DNA from: Psychrobacter pacificensis
Lineage (GTDB): Bacteria; Pseudomonadota; Gammaproteobacteria; Pseudomonadales; Moraxellaceae
DNA length: 64,000 bases
Assembly (NCBI RefSeq): GCF_900101915.1
Contig: NZ_FNAL01000003.1
Coordinates: forward strand, 25,776-89,775
Reading direction: 5' to 3'
Shown piece after piece: positions 46,846 through 55,413 of the stretch. The notes below the pieces were generated by a model, which saw only the letters and a program-made list of their open reading frames with translations, did not search any database and had not been told where the DNA came from. Every line of letters starts with the position of its first letter. The stretch's first letter is position 1. The translations under genes were made by a program, and so were the position numbers.

Positions 46846-47689
46846 ATATATAAACTTCCCAAGGTTGGCTGATTCGAGTAATCGTTTGCTTAGTTAGAAT
46901 GGGCGAGTTGCCTGTACTTACATCTTCAGTAGTTTGGCTTTTGAAGCAATGGATAGCATCGATTTTTTTCTGTAAATGTTCAGGCGTTAAATCCATTCTC
47001 ACGGCATATTGCCAAGGGATACGACTGTCATCAGGCGTTGCCCAATGCCATGCCCATATCAGTACTTGATAGCAGGGCAGGCGATTTTGTTTGGCAAATG
47101 AGGTGACCACGCGCCCTGTGGCTTCGTGGTCAGGATGCCCGTCTCGTGCGAAGGTGGTGACTAAAATATCGTTAGGCTGGAGGATAGTCACTAATTTCTG
47201 ACGAAAGAGAGCTTGTTGCGCGAATACATCCCCATCTGTTAAATCTAAAGCAAGTGTCGTAACCTGATGGCTCACATCCAACGTTTTTAGAGCTTCAACA
47301 CTTTCTTTTGGACGGAGGGTGTTAAGCTGTTCTGGAGAATAAATCTTCGAGTCGGGATGACTTTGGGTACCATTAGTTACGTGGATGAGAACTATGGGAT
47401 TGCCGTTATCTGCTAGTTGCTGCAATAATCCACCACAGCCTAATATCTCATCATCAGGATGCGGTGCAAAGATACAGACGCGTTGATGGGAGTTAAAGCT
47501 TGTCTGAATATTTAATTGAGGCAGTTTTCGTAATCCCATCCAGTTTTGCCATGTGTCTGGACTAGTACCAGATCCTTCAATAATACGGTCTCCTACGATT
47601 GGATGAGGATATCGAAGCAGGGTAGTAGACTTAACGTTATTATCTTTAAAGATAAGCTGTATGTTCTTATCTAATTCTATAGCTGCCAT
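46829..47689 (-). CDS. PIG-L/LmbE-family deacetylase
   Basis: Zinc-dependent N-deacetylase-like protein of 286 residues. The metal-site motif CIFAPHPDDEILGCGG is near residue 73 and the second site RDGHPDHEATG near residue 187. Such enzymes remove acetyl from GlcNAc-containing molecules (MshB, BshB, LmbE group). It overlaps both neighbours: 13 bases with the acyl-CoA-dehydrogenase-like gene and 17 with the methyltransferase gene. An N-terminal extension of about 70 residues precedes the catalytic core. Substrate unknown. Confidence 0.85.
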   Translation of the reverse strand: MAAIELDKNIQLIFKDNNVKSTTLLRYPHPIVGDRIIEGSGTSPDTWQNWMGLRKLPQLNIQTSFNSHQRVCIFAPHPDDEILGCGGLLQQLADNGNPIVLIHVTNGTQSHPDSKIYSPEQLNTLRPKESVEALKTLDVSHQVTTLALDLTDGDVFAQQALFRQKLVTILQPNDILVTTFARDGHPDHEATGRVVTSFAKQNRLPCYQVLIWAWHWATPDDSRIPWQYAVRMDLTPEHLQKKIDAIHCFKSQTTEDVSTGNSPILTKQTITRISQPWEVYIYEPYL

Positions 47690-48762
47690 ACGTTTGCCTG
47701 TCCATGAGTTGAATTGCTGTGTAAAAGGTTGGTCAACTCACCAATTTTTTGTAAGTCGAAAGCACCATGACTTTGTCGAATAAACACGGGAAGATCTGCT
47801 GATAGTCTTGCAAAATGAGCATTACGGCAAAATGGTGCGGCTCCCAATGCTTGACCCACTATCTCTACTGTATGGCGAGCGACTTTTTCAATTTGGGCTC
47901 TCAATTGACGTATAGCAAGCTCATGGCAAAGTGACGGTTCTGTGTCTATCAGATCGGCGGCGTAATAGAGATATTGTTGAGTAATTGCCAATGCAGTACC
48001 AATTTCACCTAAATACATGGCCTTGTAGTCATTCGGTTTTTGCTGATAAGCAGTGGTCAAATAGCTTGCTAGGCAAGCTGATGCGCCATACCAACACGCA
48101 GCAACCCCTGCAGCCCCGTGCCAAAACCCCGCACGATCTAGATAGGCATTCTCTTTTCCAACCAAACTCGCTGATACGCCACAAAATTTCACAGTAGCTG
48201 TATCTGTGGCTTGCATTCCTACTGCCTGCCATTCACTATTGTTAATTTCAATACCTGCCTGATGCATGTCTATAATCATTAGTTGTGATTGATTATTGCT
48301 ATTGCGATAATTAACAAGGGCGTAATCTACCATGCCAGCTCCTGAACACCATGCTTTGTGACCAATGGCCTTTCCTTGCTCATAACGTAGAGGGTCGGGA
48401 TGGCCTTCTGCTGCCCAAACGGCCCATAAACCTTTGGCTACCTTGCCATACCCAATTTCATTCAAAATACTTAAAGCGTCTAAATGCGATTCAAACCATT
48501 TGACAATCGTTAGATCAATACTTGCAACATACGCCAAAACTTGCCAGCGTATTAAAGTATTTGAAAGCCCGCTATGCTCAGCCATACCGCTTGCGGGATG
48601 AGGGATATCTTTGCTATAAGACACTAATATATCTAAAATTTTATGGCGTAATGCAGCGGTAAGATTAAGCGTACTCATTGCTTGGGTGTCAGTAGCTATT
48701 ATTTTATCGACAGCGACTTTAATATCTTTTAATAAATCGTTTTTTATATTTGTCGATCGCAT
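47677..48762 (-). CDS. Acyl-CoA-dehydrogenase-like flavoprotein
   Basis: A 361-residue protein of the acyl-CoA dehydrogenase fold, shorter and divergent. The helical N-domain is followed by LWAVWAAEGHPDPLRYEQG and KAWCSGAGMVDYALV (beta-domain entry), GMQATDTATVKFCGV, then the C-terminal helical bundle (RQLRAQIEKVARHTVEIVGQALGAAPFCRNAHFARLSADL). The usual catalytic Glu segment near the C-terminus is not recognisable. It may therefore be an oxidase or hydroxylase variant, not a beta-oxidation enzyme. It sits between otsA (19 bases) and the PIG-L gene (13-base overlap). Confidence 0.72.
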   Translation of the reverse strand: MRSTNIKNDLLKDIKVAVDKIIATDTQAMSTLNLTAALRHKILDILVSYSKDIPHPASGMAEHSGLSNTLIRWQVLAYVASIDLTIVKWFESHLDALSILNEIGYGKVAKGLWAVWAAEGHPDPLRYEQGKAIGHKAWCSGAGMVDYALVNYRNSNNQSQLMIIDMHQAGIEINNSEWQAVGMQATDTATVKFCGVSASLVGKENAYLDRAGFWHGAAGVAACWYGASACLASYLTTAYQQKPNDYKAMYLGEIGTALAITQQYLYYAADLIDTEPSLCHELAIRQLRAQIEKVARHTVEIVGQALGAAPFCRNAHFARLSADLPVFIRQSHGAFDLQKIGELTNLLHSNSTHGQANVWQL

Positions 48763-48781
48763 CAGAGTCTCCTAGTTATAC

Positions 48782-50344
48782 TTATGAGTCAGACATTTGA
48801 ACATTGGCGGGCTCCATGCTACTTATTTGACTGCTGCTTTCATTGTATAAATCATCCAAAAAACTCTGCTGCCAAATCTGCAAATTGTCTTTCTGTAGTC
48901 CTTGCAATAATGACCGATAACGAGACTGACGCTCTTCCAACGGCATCTTGAGGGCCGTTTTTAAGCCCTCTATCATGCTTTGCGGCTGATGGGAATCTAT
49001 GATGACGGCAGCCTGCATTTGTTCAGCGGCTCCAGCATAACGGGACAGTAATAAAACACCAGGATTATCAGGATTTTGGGCAGCGATATACTCTTTGGCC
49101 ACCAGGTTCATACCGTCTTTAAGCGAGTTCACCCAACCGACGTTACTTTGCCAAAACATCGTCATCAATTTCTCATGGCTCAATGCGGTTTCGCTATAGT
49201 TAATGGCTTGCCAATTGCTATTCTCAGACAGATATTGCTGATTGATGTCATAGACCTCTTTTTTGACATCATCGTAAAGACTTTGATACGTCGGCAAATC
49301 TAAACGACTAGGGCAGGCGACTTGTAATAACTGCAGGTGATTTTGATACGATGGATTTTGCGCTAAAAAATCACGATATGCTGCAAAGCGTTTTAACAGC
49401 CCTTTTGAATAATCAATCCTATCAACTGCAATAATCTGTTGAAAAGTAAGGTTTTTACTTTTATAAAGTGGGGTGGAGTGCAAGGGGATAGCGGAAGATA
49501 AGTGTTTAACCTGCTGCTGAATTTGTGTCACATTGACGCCTATTGGATAAGCATCAACCATTAAAGCGTGCTGAGATTTCAGCGCTAAATTGAGCGTCAT
49601 TTTTGCTCTAGTATAGGTATAGGGCTGAGCAAAATTTCGCTTCATGTCTAACACATTTATCGGTGCGCTTGCTACAAGCTGGTCCTGTATAAAATGGTCT
49701 TTTAAGTAATACTGCAAGACATTCAAGCAATGAGTCCTGTCTTGCTGAGTCTGCGTACCCAACAAATCATAATGGGCCAAGTGATTAATGACCTCAGAAC
49801 TTTGTTCAAGCGATTGCCAAAAACGTAATGAGGCAAATGGAATATGTAAGAAAAATCCGATACGATTGGTGATACCTAGCTGTCTACAATGATATGCCAC
49901 GCTTAAAAAGTGATAATCATGAACCCAAATCACATCGTCAGGCTTAAGGATTTTCTTTAATTGTTTGGCAAAAAGCTGGTTTACGTCTTGATAGCCTGCG
50001 TAATCTTGGGATTTTTGACTGATTAAGTCGATTCGTTCGTGCAATAGTGGCCATAAGACATTGTTAGCGAAACCACAGTAAAATTGATTATATTGCTCAG
50101 TGGTAAGAGCTGTGGTCATATAAGTAATACAAGTGCCTTCACCTGTCAAACTGGCTGGCTGGCTAGTAAATGAGCCAGTAGAACCGTTAGCATTATCACC
50201 GCTCTTTACGACTTTACCGTTCCAACCCATCCAAACCACTGAGTTCCCTATCAATACGTTTTGTAGAGCTACTGCCAGTCCGCCAGCCATCGGTTTGTTG
50301 TCGAGCACCTTAACCCGATTTGATAAGGCAATTAAACGACTCAT
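48782..50344 (-). CDS. otsA: Trehalose-6-phosphate synthase
   Basis: Family-20 glycosyltransferase that joins UDP-glucose (or another nucleotide glucose) to glucose 6-phosphate. Signatures: SRLIALSNRVKV, MAGGLAVALQN, WMGWNGK, VIWVHDYHFLSV, RIGFFLHIPF, VDRIDYSKGLLKRFAAY, LKDGMNLVAKEYIAAQ. At 520 residues it is about 45 longer than E. coli OtsA, with extra polar residues at the C-terminus. It starts 22 bases after otsB, an order opposite in function to none; otsB is first here. Makes the osmoprotectant trehalose together with otsB. Confidence 0.93.
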   Translation of the reverse strand: MSRLIALSNRVKVLDNKPMAGGLAVALQNVLIGNSVVWMGWNGKVVKSGDNANGSTGSFTSQPASLTGEGTCITYMTTALTTEQYNQFYCGFANNVLWPLLHERIDLISQKSQDYAGYQDVNQLFAKQLKKILKPDDVIWVHDYHFLSVAYHCRQLGITNRIGFFLHIPFASLRFWQSLEQSSEVINHLAHYDLLGTQTQQDRTHCLNVLQYYLKDHFIQDQLVASAPINVLDMKRNFAQPYTYTRAKMTLNLALKSQHALMVDAYPIGVNVTQIQQQVKHLSSAIPLHSTPLYKSKNLTFQQIIAVDRIDYSKGLLKRFAAYRDFLAQNPSYQNHLQLLQVACPSRLDLPTYQSLYDDVKKEVYDINQQYLSENSNWQAINYSETALSHEKLMTMFWQSNVGWVNSLKDGMNLVAKEYIAAQNPDNPGVLLLSRYAGAAEQMQAAVIIDSHQPQSMIEGLKTALKMPLEERQSRYRSLLQGLQKDNLQIWQQSFLDDLYNESSSQISSMEPANVQMSDS

Positions 50345-50365
50345 AAAATTGACCTCAACTTTTCC

Positions 50366-51253
50366 TTAATAGTGAGAATTGACTTTTATTACTCCAGATA
50401 GTGACCTATCACGTGTTTGGCAAAAACTTAGAAGGTTACGGAGTAAGTTTGTTACTTCCTTAATATCGTTGACATAATAATGAGCACAGGTCGACTCCCT
50501 TCCTACTTTAATGCCTAGCCCTTTTGGTGGTTGTTCTAAGCCTTCTACTATCTTTTTTGAATCTTGTATGGCTCTGAAACCGGCTTCATCAGTAATATCA
50601 TCACCAATAAAAATTGCACAAGTATCATTGCTAGCTTTGTTCATTATTTTGCCTAGTAGGTATAGAATGGCAGTCCCTTTATTTACACCTTTTGGTACCG
50701 CTTCCCAAACATATTTTCCAGGTTTTAACACCCAATCAGGATAGGGTTTTAATACTTCCTTCATCAGGCGATAAGCCTCATCAGCCAAAACGGGATTCTT
50801 TCTGAAGTGTAAAGCGACGGAATAAGGTTTACTTTCTACGAAGAAGTCGTCATAGAGGGCACAAGAGCGGAGGATATCTTGCTTTATTTTATCTAGTTCT
50901 AAGGTATCAATAAAAAGCGTATTTACCTCATTCAGATCTTCGTCTTCGAATTTACTAAAACTACTATTTAATGCTATTTCTAGACCGTGAGTTGCTGCAA
51001 TCGGTAACTCTATAGGTGCCAGTAAACTTCTAGCTTCAACAAGACTGCGACCCGTTACAATAGCGACTACAATGCCATGTTTTTGTAGTTCCCGTAATAT
51101 ACTTAAAGTTGAATATGGTACGATGCTATCTTTAGGGTTTAGTGTAAAATATGAAAGCGTACCGTCTATATCTAAAAATAAATAGCAATTTTTCTGATGT
51201 TTTAGATAATCTACTAGTAAATTCGGTTGCATATATATAGGGTGACTTTCCAT
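50366..51253 (-). CDS. otsB: Trehalose-6-phosphate phosphatase
   Basis: HAD-superfamily phosphatase of 295 residues releasing trehalose from trehalose 6-phosphate. Motif I YLFLDIDGTLSYF, motif II AIVTGRSL, the lysine region and motif IV FIGDDITDEAGFRA are visible, with AATHGLEI typical of trehalose phosphatases. The start is ATG 51253, with an alternative ATG seven codons later. It is first in the operon, so its upstream region (51254 onward) holds the promoter for the whole six-gene set. Confidence 0.92.
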   Translation of the reverse strand: MESHPIYMQPNLLVDYLKHQKNCYLFLDIDGTLSYFTLNPKDSIVPYSTLSILRELQKHGIVVAIVTGRSLVEARSLLAPIELPIAATHGLEIALNSSFSKFEDEDLNEVNTLFIDTLELDKIKQDILRSCALYDDFFVESKPYSVALHFRKNPVLADEAYRLMKEVLKPYPDWVLKPGKYVWEAVPKGVNKGTAILYLLGKIMNKASNDTCAIFIGDDITDEAGFRAIQDSKKIVEGLEQPPKGLGIKVGRESTCAHYYVNDIKEVTNLLRNLLSFCQTRDRSLSGVIKVNSHY

Positions 51254-51653
51254 ACTAAAAATAGTTCCTGAAGTAATACTTCCTTATATGTTTTTTAGCT
51301 TATAGATTCCAAACGCTTATAGATAAAAATTGATAATCAGTAAGTTTTTTAATAATATAGTCATAAAAAAAGCCAAACATTGTCAGCTTTTATAGTAAAA
51401 TTACTAGACTTTTGTAATTAATTAAATTTATTACACAGTTTTATTTTTAAGTTAAGGCTTATTTAAAATACTGTAATAAATTTTATTTTAATAGCCCGAT
51501 ATAACTATATTACTTAAAAAAGCTATTAAAATTTAACAAAAACATCTTAGTCGGCATATGTATTAATATTGGAATTCATTTAAAGTAATAGTTAAGTAGA
51601 AATATTCAATACCATAATTAATGGTTTATCTTAACTTTATTAAGGATATTAAA
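51254..51653. promoter_or_regulatory. Divergent promoter region, otsB and lipoprotein
   Basis: About 400 very AT-rich bases without a gene, between otsB (leftward) and the lipoprotein gene (rightward). AAAAAAGCC ... CAGCTTTT-like weak dyads occur near 51366-51392. I cannot pick a single promoter with confidence. Confidence 0.4.
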
Positions 51654-52016
51654 ATGAAGACAACAATCTCTAGCCATTCACTTCAAAGTAAACTATGGAT
51701 GGCATTACTGGTCAGCGTTGTAGGACTTAGTGCTTGTAGTAATGAAGTGGAAGAGACTCCAGATAGTACGATGGACACGACTGAAGCTACTGCTGCTGAA
51801 GTAGGGACGGACTCTACTATGGGTGAAACAACCACGGATATGGACATGGCCGATACAAACAGTCCTATGGATCCAGCTGGTACAGCCACTACCGACACAA
51901 TGATGGATAGTACCACTACCGATGAAATGATGGATGGCTCAGTCACTAGTGATACAACAATGGTAGACGAAGACAATACGAGTTTCAATCAAGACCCAGT
52001 AGAAAGTGCTCAATAA
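51654..52016 (+). CDS. Acidic Thr/Met/Asp-rich lipoprotein
   Basis: A 120-residue envelope lipoprotein from ATG 51654, preceded by AAGGA at 51642. The signal peptide ends LVSVVGLSAC, so Cys28 is the likely lipid anchor. The mature part is a low-complexity sequence dominated by Thr, Met, Asp, Ser and Glu with TTTDxMMDxS-like recurring units (TTDTMMDSTTTDEMMDG). No known domain. It could be a flexible surface or metal-binding protein; that is speculative. It is followed by a strong hairpin. Confidence 0.7.
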   Translation: MKTTISSHSLQSKLWMALLVSVVGLSACSNEVEETPDSTMDTTEATAAEVGTDSTMGETTTDMDMADTNSPMDPAGTATTDTMMDSTTTDEMMDGSVTSDTTMVDEDNTSFNQDPVESAQ

Positions 52017-52136
52017 ATCGTAGATGTCAGAGTAGAATCGACCTATATTTGGATTAAACTTAAAGTAGGGATAACAACTTATCTTAAGATCATAAAAATT
52101 AATAAGTTGTGTGCTGAATACTTAGCAATACCAACG

Positions 52137-52180
52137 GCTTTACTATAATAAGAAAAGTAATTTTCTTATTATAGTAAAGC
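52137..52180. terminator. 20-bp perfect hairpin (probable terminator)
   Basis: GCTTTACTATAATAAGAAAA and its exact complement are separated by GTAA; TGTCTTTTTA follows. It lies 120 bases after the lipoprotein gene. The unusual stem length also fits a mobile-element end. Confidence 0.7.
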
Positions 52181-52608
52181 TGTCTTTTTATTGAGAGTTA
52201 GGTTCAAATAGCTTTGATAATTGAAAAGCATGACTTACTCATTAACTTTTTATAGAGATATCAAAAAATTCTGATGAGTATTAAAAAGTCTATCCGATAA
52301 AAAGCGTGATATATCAGGGTAAGCTCAATCTTTTACAATGTGCTAAAAGAAACTATCAAACTCAACTATAGCTATAGGCTATTGATAGAAAAAAGCATAG
52401 CGTCTAGTCTCATAGTTCAAAAGTCTGTTATAGATGGTTCCATTATATCAGTCTGTTTTAAGTAGTCTGTTAATAGGTTTTTGGGGTGAAATAGCTGGTT
52501 CTGCTGGGGTATAGTCAAAGTTTCTTGCTATATATTTTGATGAGTTGAACCTAAAATATATGCTTTGATATTGACATAATCAATTAGACAGTGCGGTTGA
52601 TTTTGAGC
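52181..52608. other. AT-rich gap with short repeats
   Basis: No gene seen in 428 bases. The word AGTCTGTT recurs three times between 52420 and 52475. This stretch may contain the left boundary of the recombinase-bearing region, but no attachment site can be pointed to. Confidence 0.35.
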
Positions 52609-53058
52609 TTAACTTGTGACTTTTTCAAGAGGTATAGTCTTTAATTCTATTTTTTTGCATTCAAAAACTATTTCTGTATCACCTAATAAAAATAGTGAAT
52701 GTATGATATTACTATCAGGCATTACGTCTACTTCATGTACCATTATGGTGATTGGTAATATACAACAATTGATATTAACATTCACAATACCGAAATAGAT
52801 GATTTCTATTAAATCTTTGCCTTGTCTTTGCTCGATCTTCAACGAAATCCTATCATTTTCTAAATCATAATAAATCGTCTGGATTATGCCTTTATTAAGC
52901 GTCTTCTCTCTATTATCTATTCCGTTTAAATCACTTGATAAAATCGGGCTTAACTCATCCCTATGTTTAAGTATCTTAGGAACTACTTCATGATAGTAGT
53001 ACGTAAAATCCCAAGTATGCTCTCCATAAGAATTTACAAAGTGTTTGATGTATTTCAT
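52609..53058 (-). CDS. Hypothetical 149-aa protein
   Basis: A soluble, AT-rich-codon protein (MKYIKHFVNSYGEHTWDF ... LKTIPLEKVTS) with alternating strands; no signal peptide or membrane segment. Two adjacent cysteines (NINCCILP) and a third (VFECKK) occur. I do not recognise a family. Its shape (N-terminal aromatic-rich segment, beta-rich remainder) resembles small immunity-like proteins, but there is no adjacent toxin gene. Confidence 0.5.
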   Translation of the reverse strand: MKYIKHFVNSYGEHTWDFTYYYHEVVPKILKHRDELSPILSSDLNGIDNREKTLNKGIIQTIYYDLENDRISLKIEQRQGKDLIEIIYFGIVNVNINCCILPITIMVHEVDVMPDSNIIHSLFLLGDTEIVFECKKIELKTIPLEKVTS

Positions 53059-53282
53059 TATAACTATCCTTACATCTGACCCTACCGTTAATCTAGTAGG
53101 AAGTAACTTGAAAAATTTTCATCATATAGTAGTTCGATGCCTGTATAGCGCACCGATCACGAATAGAATATGTATGGTAGGTACACCATGAAGTACACTG
53201 TGACTATTTCAGCGAGTTAAAACGTTGATACCATTAGCCCACAGCCAAATATTCAAGTCCTCACTAGGGTACTGTATCCTTT

Positions 53283-53546
53283 TCACTCTATAAAATCCAT
53301 AAAACGCCAAACCCAGTAATAAAAGAATGCTATAAATATAATAAAACCCGTATTCATATACGTATTCATACCCTTTATAGTGTCTAAAGTCCCCTGATAA
53401 GTGATTACCTCATTAATTTCAGCTTCGACATCTTCCACATTAAGACTTACCATCTGTCTAATTCCATTATGAAACCCTAGAAAATCTTTCTGTATATACC
53501 ACCCTATCACGGCTTTTTTACCTTCAATAGGTTCTAAATATTTGAG
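53283..53546 (-). pseudogene. 3' part of a small membrane-protein gene next to an IS element
   Basis: The frame reads LKYLEPIEGKKAVIGWYIQKDFLGFHNG, then MVSLNVEDVEAEINEVITYQ and a C-terminal membrane helix TGFIIFIAFFYYWVWRF. It is open up to 53546, three bases from the IS end, with no start before residue 14, so the 5' portion is missing. The gene ending just beyond the other side of the IS (54817-55122) is on the same strand and may be the missing part. Confidence 0.55.
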
Positions 53547-53607
53547 CTATGCTGAAGAAACCGTACAACTAAACTTGGTAAACTAAGCGTATTAACTGGA
53601 GTTTACC

Positions 53608-53904
53608 ATGACCAAGAAAGTAAGAACCTACAGTGACGAATTTAAAGCAGAAGCCGTTAAGAAGATAGCAGACAATAACGGTAATGTTTCAGCCACAGCC
53701 AAGCAACTTGGCATAGCGATGCAAACGTTATCGAACTGGCAGAACAAAGCCAATCAAGGCAAGCTTATTGGCACAGAGCAATATGATCCTGATCTTATGA
53801 GTGCTCTTCAAGAAATAAAGCAGCTCAAGCGGCAGCTTAAAGTAGCTGAAGAGGAGCGCGAAATTCTAAAAAAGGCGACGGCGTACTTTGCAAAGCACAG
53901 CTAG
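53608..53904 (+). CDS. IS3-family transposase OrfA
   Basis: A 98-residue helix-turn-helix protein (TYSDEFKAEAVKKIAD, SATAKQLGIAMQTLSNWQNK) followed by a leucine-zipper-like coil (LQEIKQLKRQLKVAEEEREILKKA). The slippery heptamer A-AAA-AAG at 53868-53874 lies in frame near its end and would shift ribosomes by -1 into orfB, whose frame is open from there on, giving the OrfAB transposase. Confidence 0.93.
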   Translation: MTKKVRTYSDEFKAEAVKKIADNNGNVSATAKQLGIAMQTLSNWQNKANQGKLIGTEQYDPDLMSALQEIKQLKRQLKVAEEEREILKKATAYFAKHS

Positions 53905-53954
53905 TCAGGTACGCCTTTATCAAAGATAACCAGCACTTCTTTAGCATCACCACT

Positions 53955-54773
53955 ATGTGCCGCGTGCTAAGTGTTAAGCATTCAAGTTACTACGACTGGC
54001 TGGGTCGTAATCTCAGCGACCAACAGATACATCGCAATCAGTGTGAACTACTGGTTAAAGTCGCTCATACTCAGACCAAGCAGTGCTATGGCGTAGATCG
54101 ACTGCATGCCCACCTAAGAGCGCAAGGGTACGATATCAGCCAATATATGGTTAGGAGCATCAAAGAAGAATACGGCATTAAATGCCGTCTTCACAAGCGC
54201 TTTAAAGTCACCACTGACTCCGATCATAACAAGCTGGTTTATCCAAACGTGCTGGATCAGAAGTTTGATGCAAACCGTCCTAATGAAGTATGGGTAAGCG
54301 ATATTACTTATATCTGGACTGCTGAGGGCTGGCTGTACTTGGCAGGCGTTAAAGATTTATACACCAAAGAGCTTGTTGGTTATGCGATCAACAAACGCAT
54401 GACTGCTGATTTAGTATGCCGTGCACTCAATATGGCAATTAAAAATAAACGACCCAGCAAAGGGCTAATCGTTCACTCTGACAGAGGCAGCCAGTATTGC
54501 AGCCATGCCTACCACAAGATCGTTAAGCAGCATCAGTTTACAGGTTCAATGAGCGCTAAAGGTAATTGCTTCGACAATGCTCCAATAGAAAGCTTCTGGG
54601 GCGTCTTAAAGAATGAGCTGGTATATCACCAGGATTATAAGACTAGATTTACAGCTATCAACGATATCATTAGATACATCGAGCTGTACTACAACCAAAC
54701 AAGGATTCAAAAGGGCTTGGGCTATAAATCGCCAAGACAGGTGTGGTTTGATTATTATCGTCAGGCTGCGTAA
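53955..54773 (+). CDS. IS3-family transposase OrfB
   Basis: DDE transposase catalytic part, 272 residues from ATG 53955, but probably made mainly as an OrfAB fusion by -1 frameshifting at 53868-53874. Catalytic residues: Asp in VWVSDITYIWT, Asp in LIVHSDRGSQYCS, Glu in NAPIESFWGVLKNE. An HTH_21-like segment (CYGVDRLHAHLRAQG) precedes them. It ends YNQTRIQKGLGYKSPRQVWFDYY, the usual IS3 terminus. No stop or frameshift damage is seen, so the element may be active. Confidence 0.94.
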   Translation: MCRVLSVKHSSYYDWLGRNLSDQQIHRNQCELLVKVAHTQTKQCYGVDRLHAHLRAQGYDISQYMVRSIKEEYGIKCRLHKRFKVTTDSDHNKLVYPNVLDQKFDANRPNEVWVSDITYIWTAEGWLYLAGVKDLYTKELVGYAINKRMTADLVCRALNMAIKNKRPSKGLIVHSDRGSQYCSHAYHKIVKQHQFTGSMSAKGNCFDNAPIESFWGVLKNELVYHQDYKTRFTAINDIIRYIELYYNQTRIQKGLGYKSPRQVWFDYYRQAA

Positions 54774-54816
54774 CTAAAATCTCCCAAGTTTAACTGTACG
54801 GAATTGACAGCAGGGA

Positions 54817-55122
54817 TCATTTTTTGCCAAAACAAGAGGAGCCAGTGTCAAAAGCTGAGTAGCTGCACCCATATACTTCTTTACGGTTAAGGTCATTGAG
54901 ATCTAATAACATAAAAATGTGATTTCCCTCACCAACATTCAAACTACCTACAATACCTTCACTATAATTAAGCTCAGACTCTAAAGGGAAGTCTCTACCT
55001 TGCCAACTCAGTATTGCCCAAGCTATTAGCGATATCCAAGTTAATAGCAGAATGACTATTTGAACTTTTCTAGTTAATGTTAATACTTTGAATTGCTTCA
55101 GTCGTCTTGTTAAGTGTCTCAC
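54817..55122 (-). CDS. Small membrane protein, possibly truncated by the IS
   Basis: A 101-residue protein with one hydrophobic helix (VQIVILLLTWISLIAWAILSW, residues 20-40) and a polar C-terminal part (YGCSYSAFDTGSSCFGKK). Its ATG overlaps the stop of the 89-aa gene by four bases. The stop is only four bases from the IS right end, and a same-strand remnant continues beyond the IS, so the original gene may have been about twice as long. Family unknown. Confidence 0.5.
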   Translation of the reverse strand: MRHLTRRLKQFKVLTLTRKVQIVILLLTWISLIAWAILSWQGRDFPLESELNYSEGIVGSLNVGEGNHIFMLLDLNDLNRKEVYGCSYSAFDTGSSCFGKK

Positions 55123-55388
55123 TCAGTATCAAGCCCTTTTACCAAATCTGCCATTAAATCCTTATCCGTTTGTCTGCTCAAAAAATCCAACAGATTATCG
55201 GCTGTATATTCCCTTAAACCGTCTAATGAATCCTTCTCTAAAGCATCTACAAGAACAGCACCCAGTAGTATTTTTTGCTGTGTCAGCTTCTTATCTAATT
55301 TCTGTTTTTCTTCTAAATCACCACTATCCAGCAAGCTCATATTTTCCCTTAAACTAGCAAATCTATTTATTCCGATAACCAAGCTCAT
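55119..55388 (-). CDS. Small helical protein in the recombinase operon
   Basis: An 89-residue, highly charged helical protein (LEEKQKLDKKLTQQKILLGAVLVDALEKDSLDGLREYTADNLLDFLSRQTDKDL). The KKxxxRKILLGA-type helix resembles short plasmid TraD/mobilisation accessory proteins, though weakly. It starts 25 bases after the 1109-aa recombinase stop, and its stop overlaps the next gene, so it is probably part of the same operon. Confidence 0.5.
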   Translation of the reverse strand: MSLVIGINRFASLRENMSLLDSGDLEEKQKLDKKLTQQKILLGAVLVDALEKDSLDGLREYTADNLLDFLSRQTDKDLMADLVKGLDTE

Positions 55389-55413
55389 TTTAAAAGAATT
55401 TAATGTAAGAAAC

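Larger units (their letters stand above)
53550..54812 (+). mobile_element. Intact IS3-family insertion sequence
   Basis: Ends: TGCTGAAGAAACCGTACAAC at 53550 and, from 54812 on the other strand, TGCTGTCAATTCCGTACAGT, both continuing TAAACTTGG. Between them are orfA and orfB with a programmed-frameshift signal. No matching 3-4-base target duplication is seen (CTA left, GGG right), so flanks may have rearranged. Confidence 0.88.
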
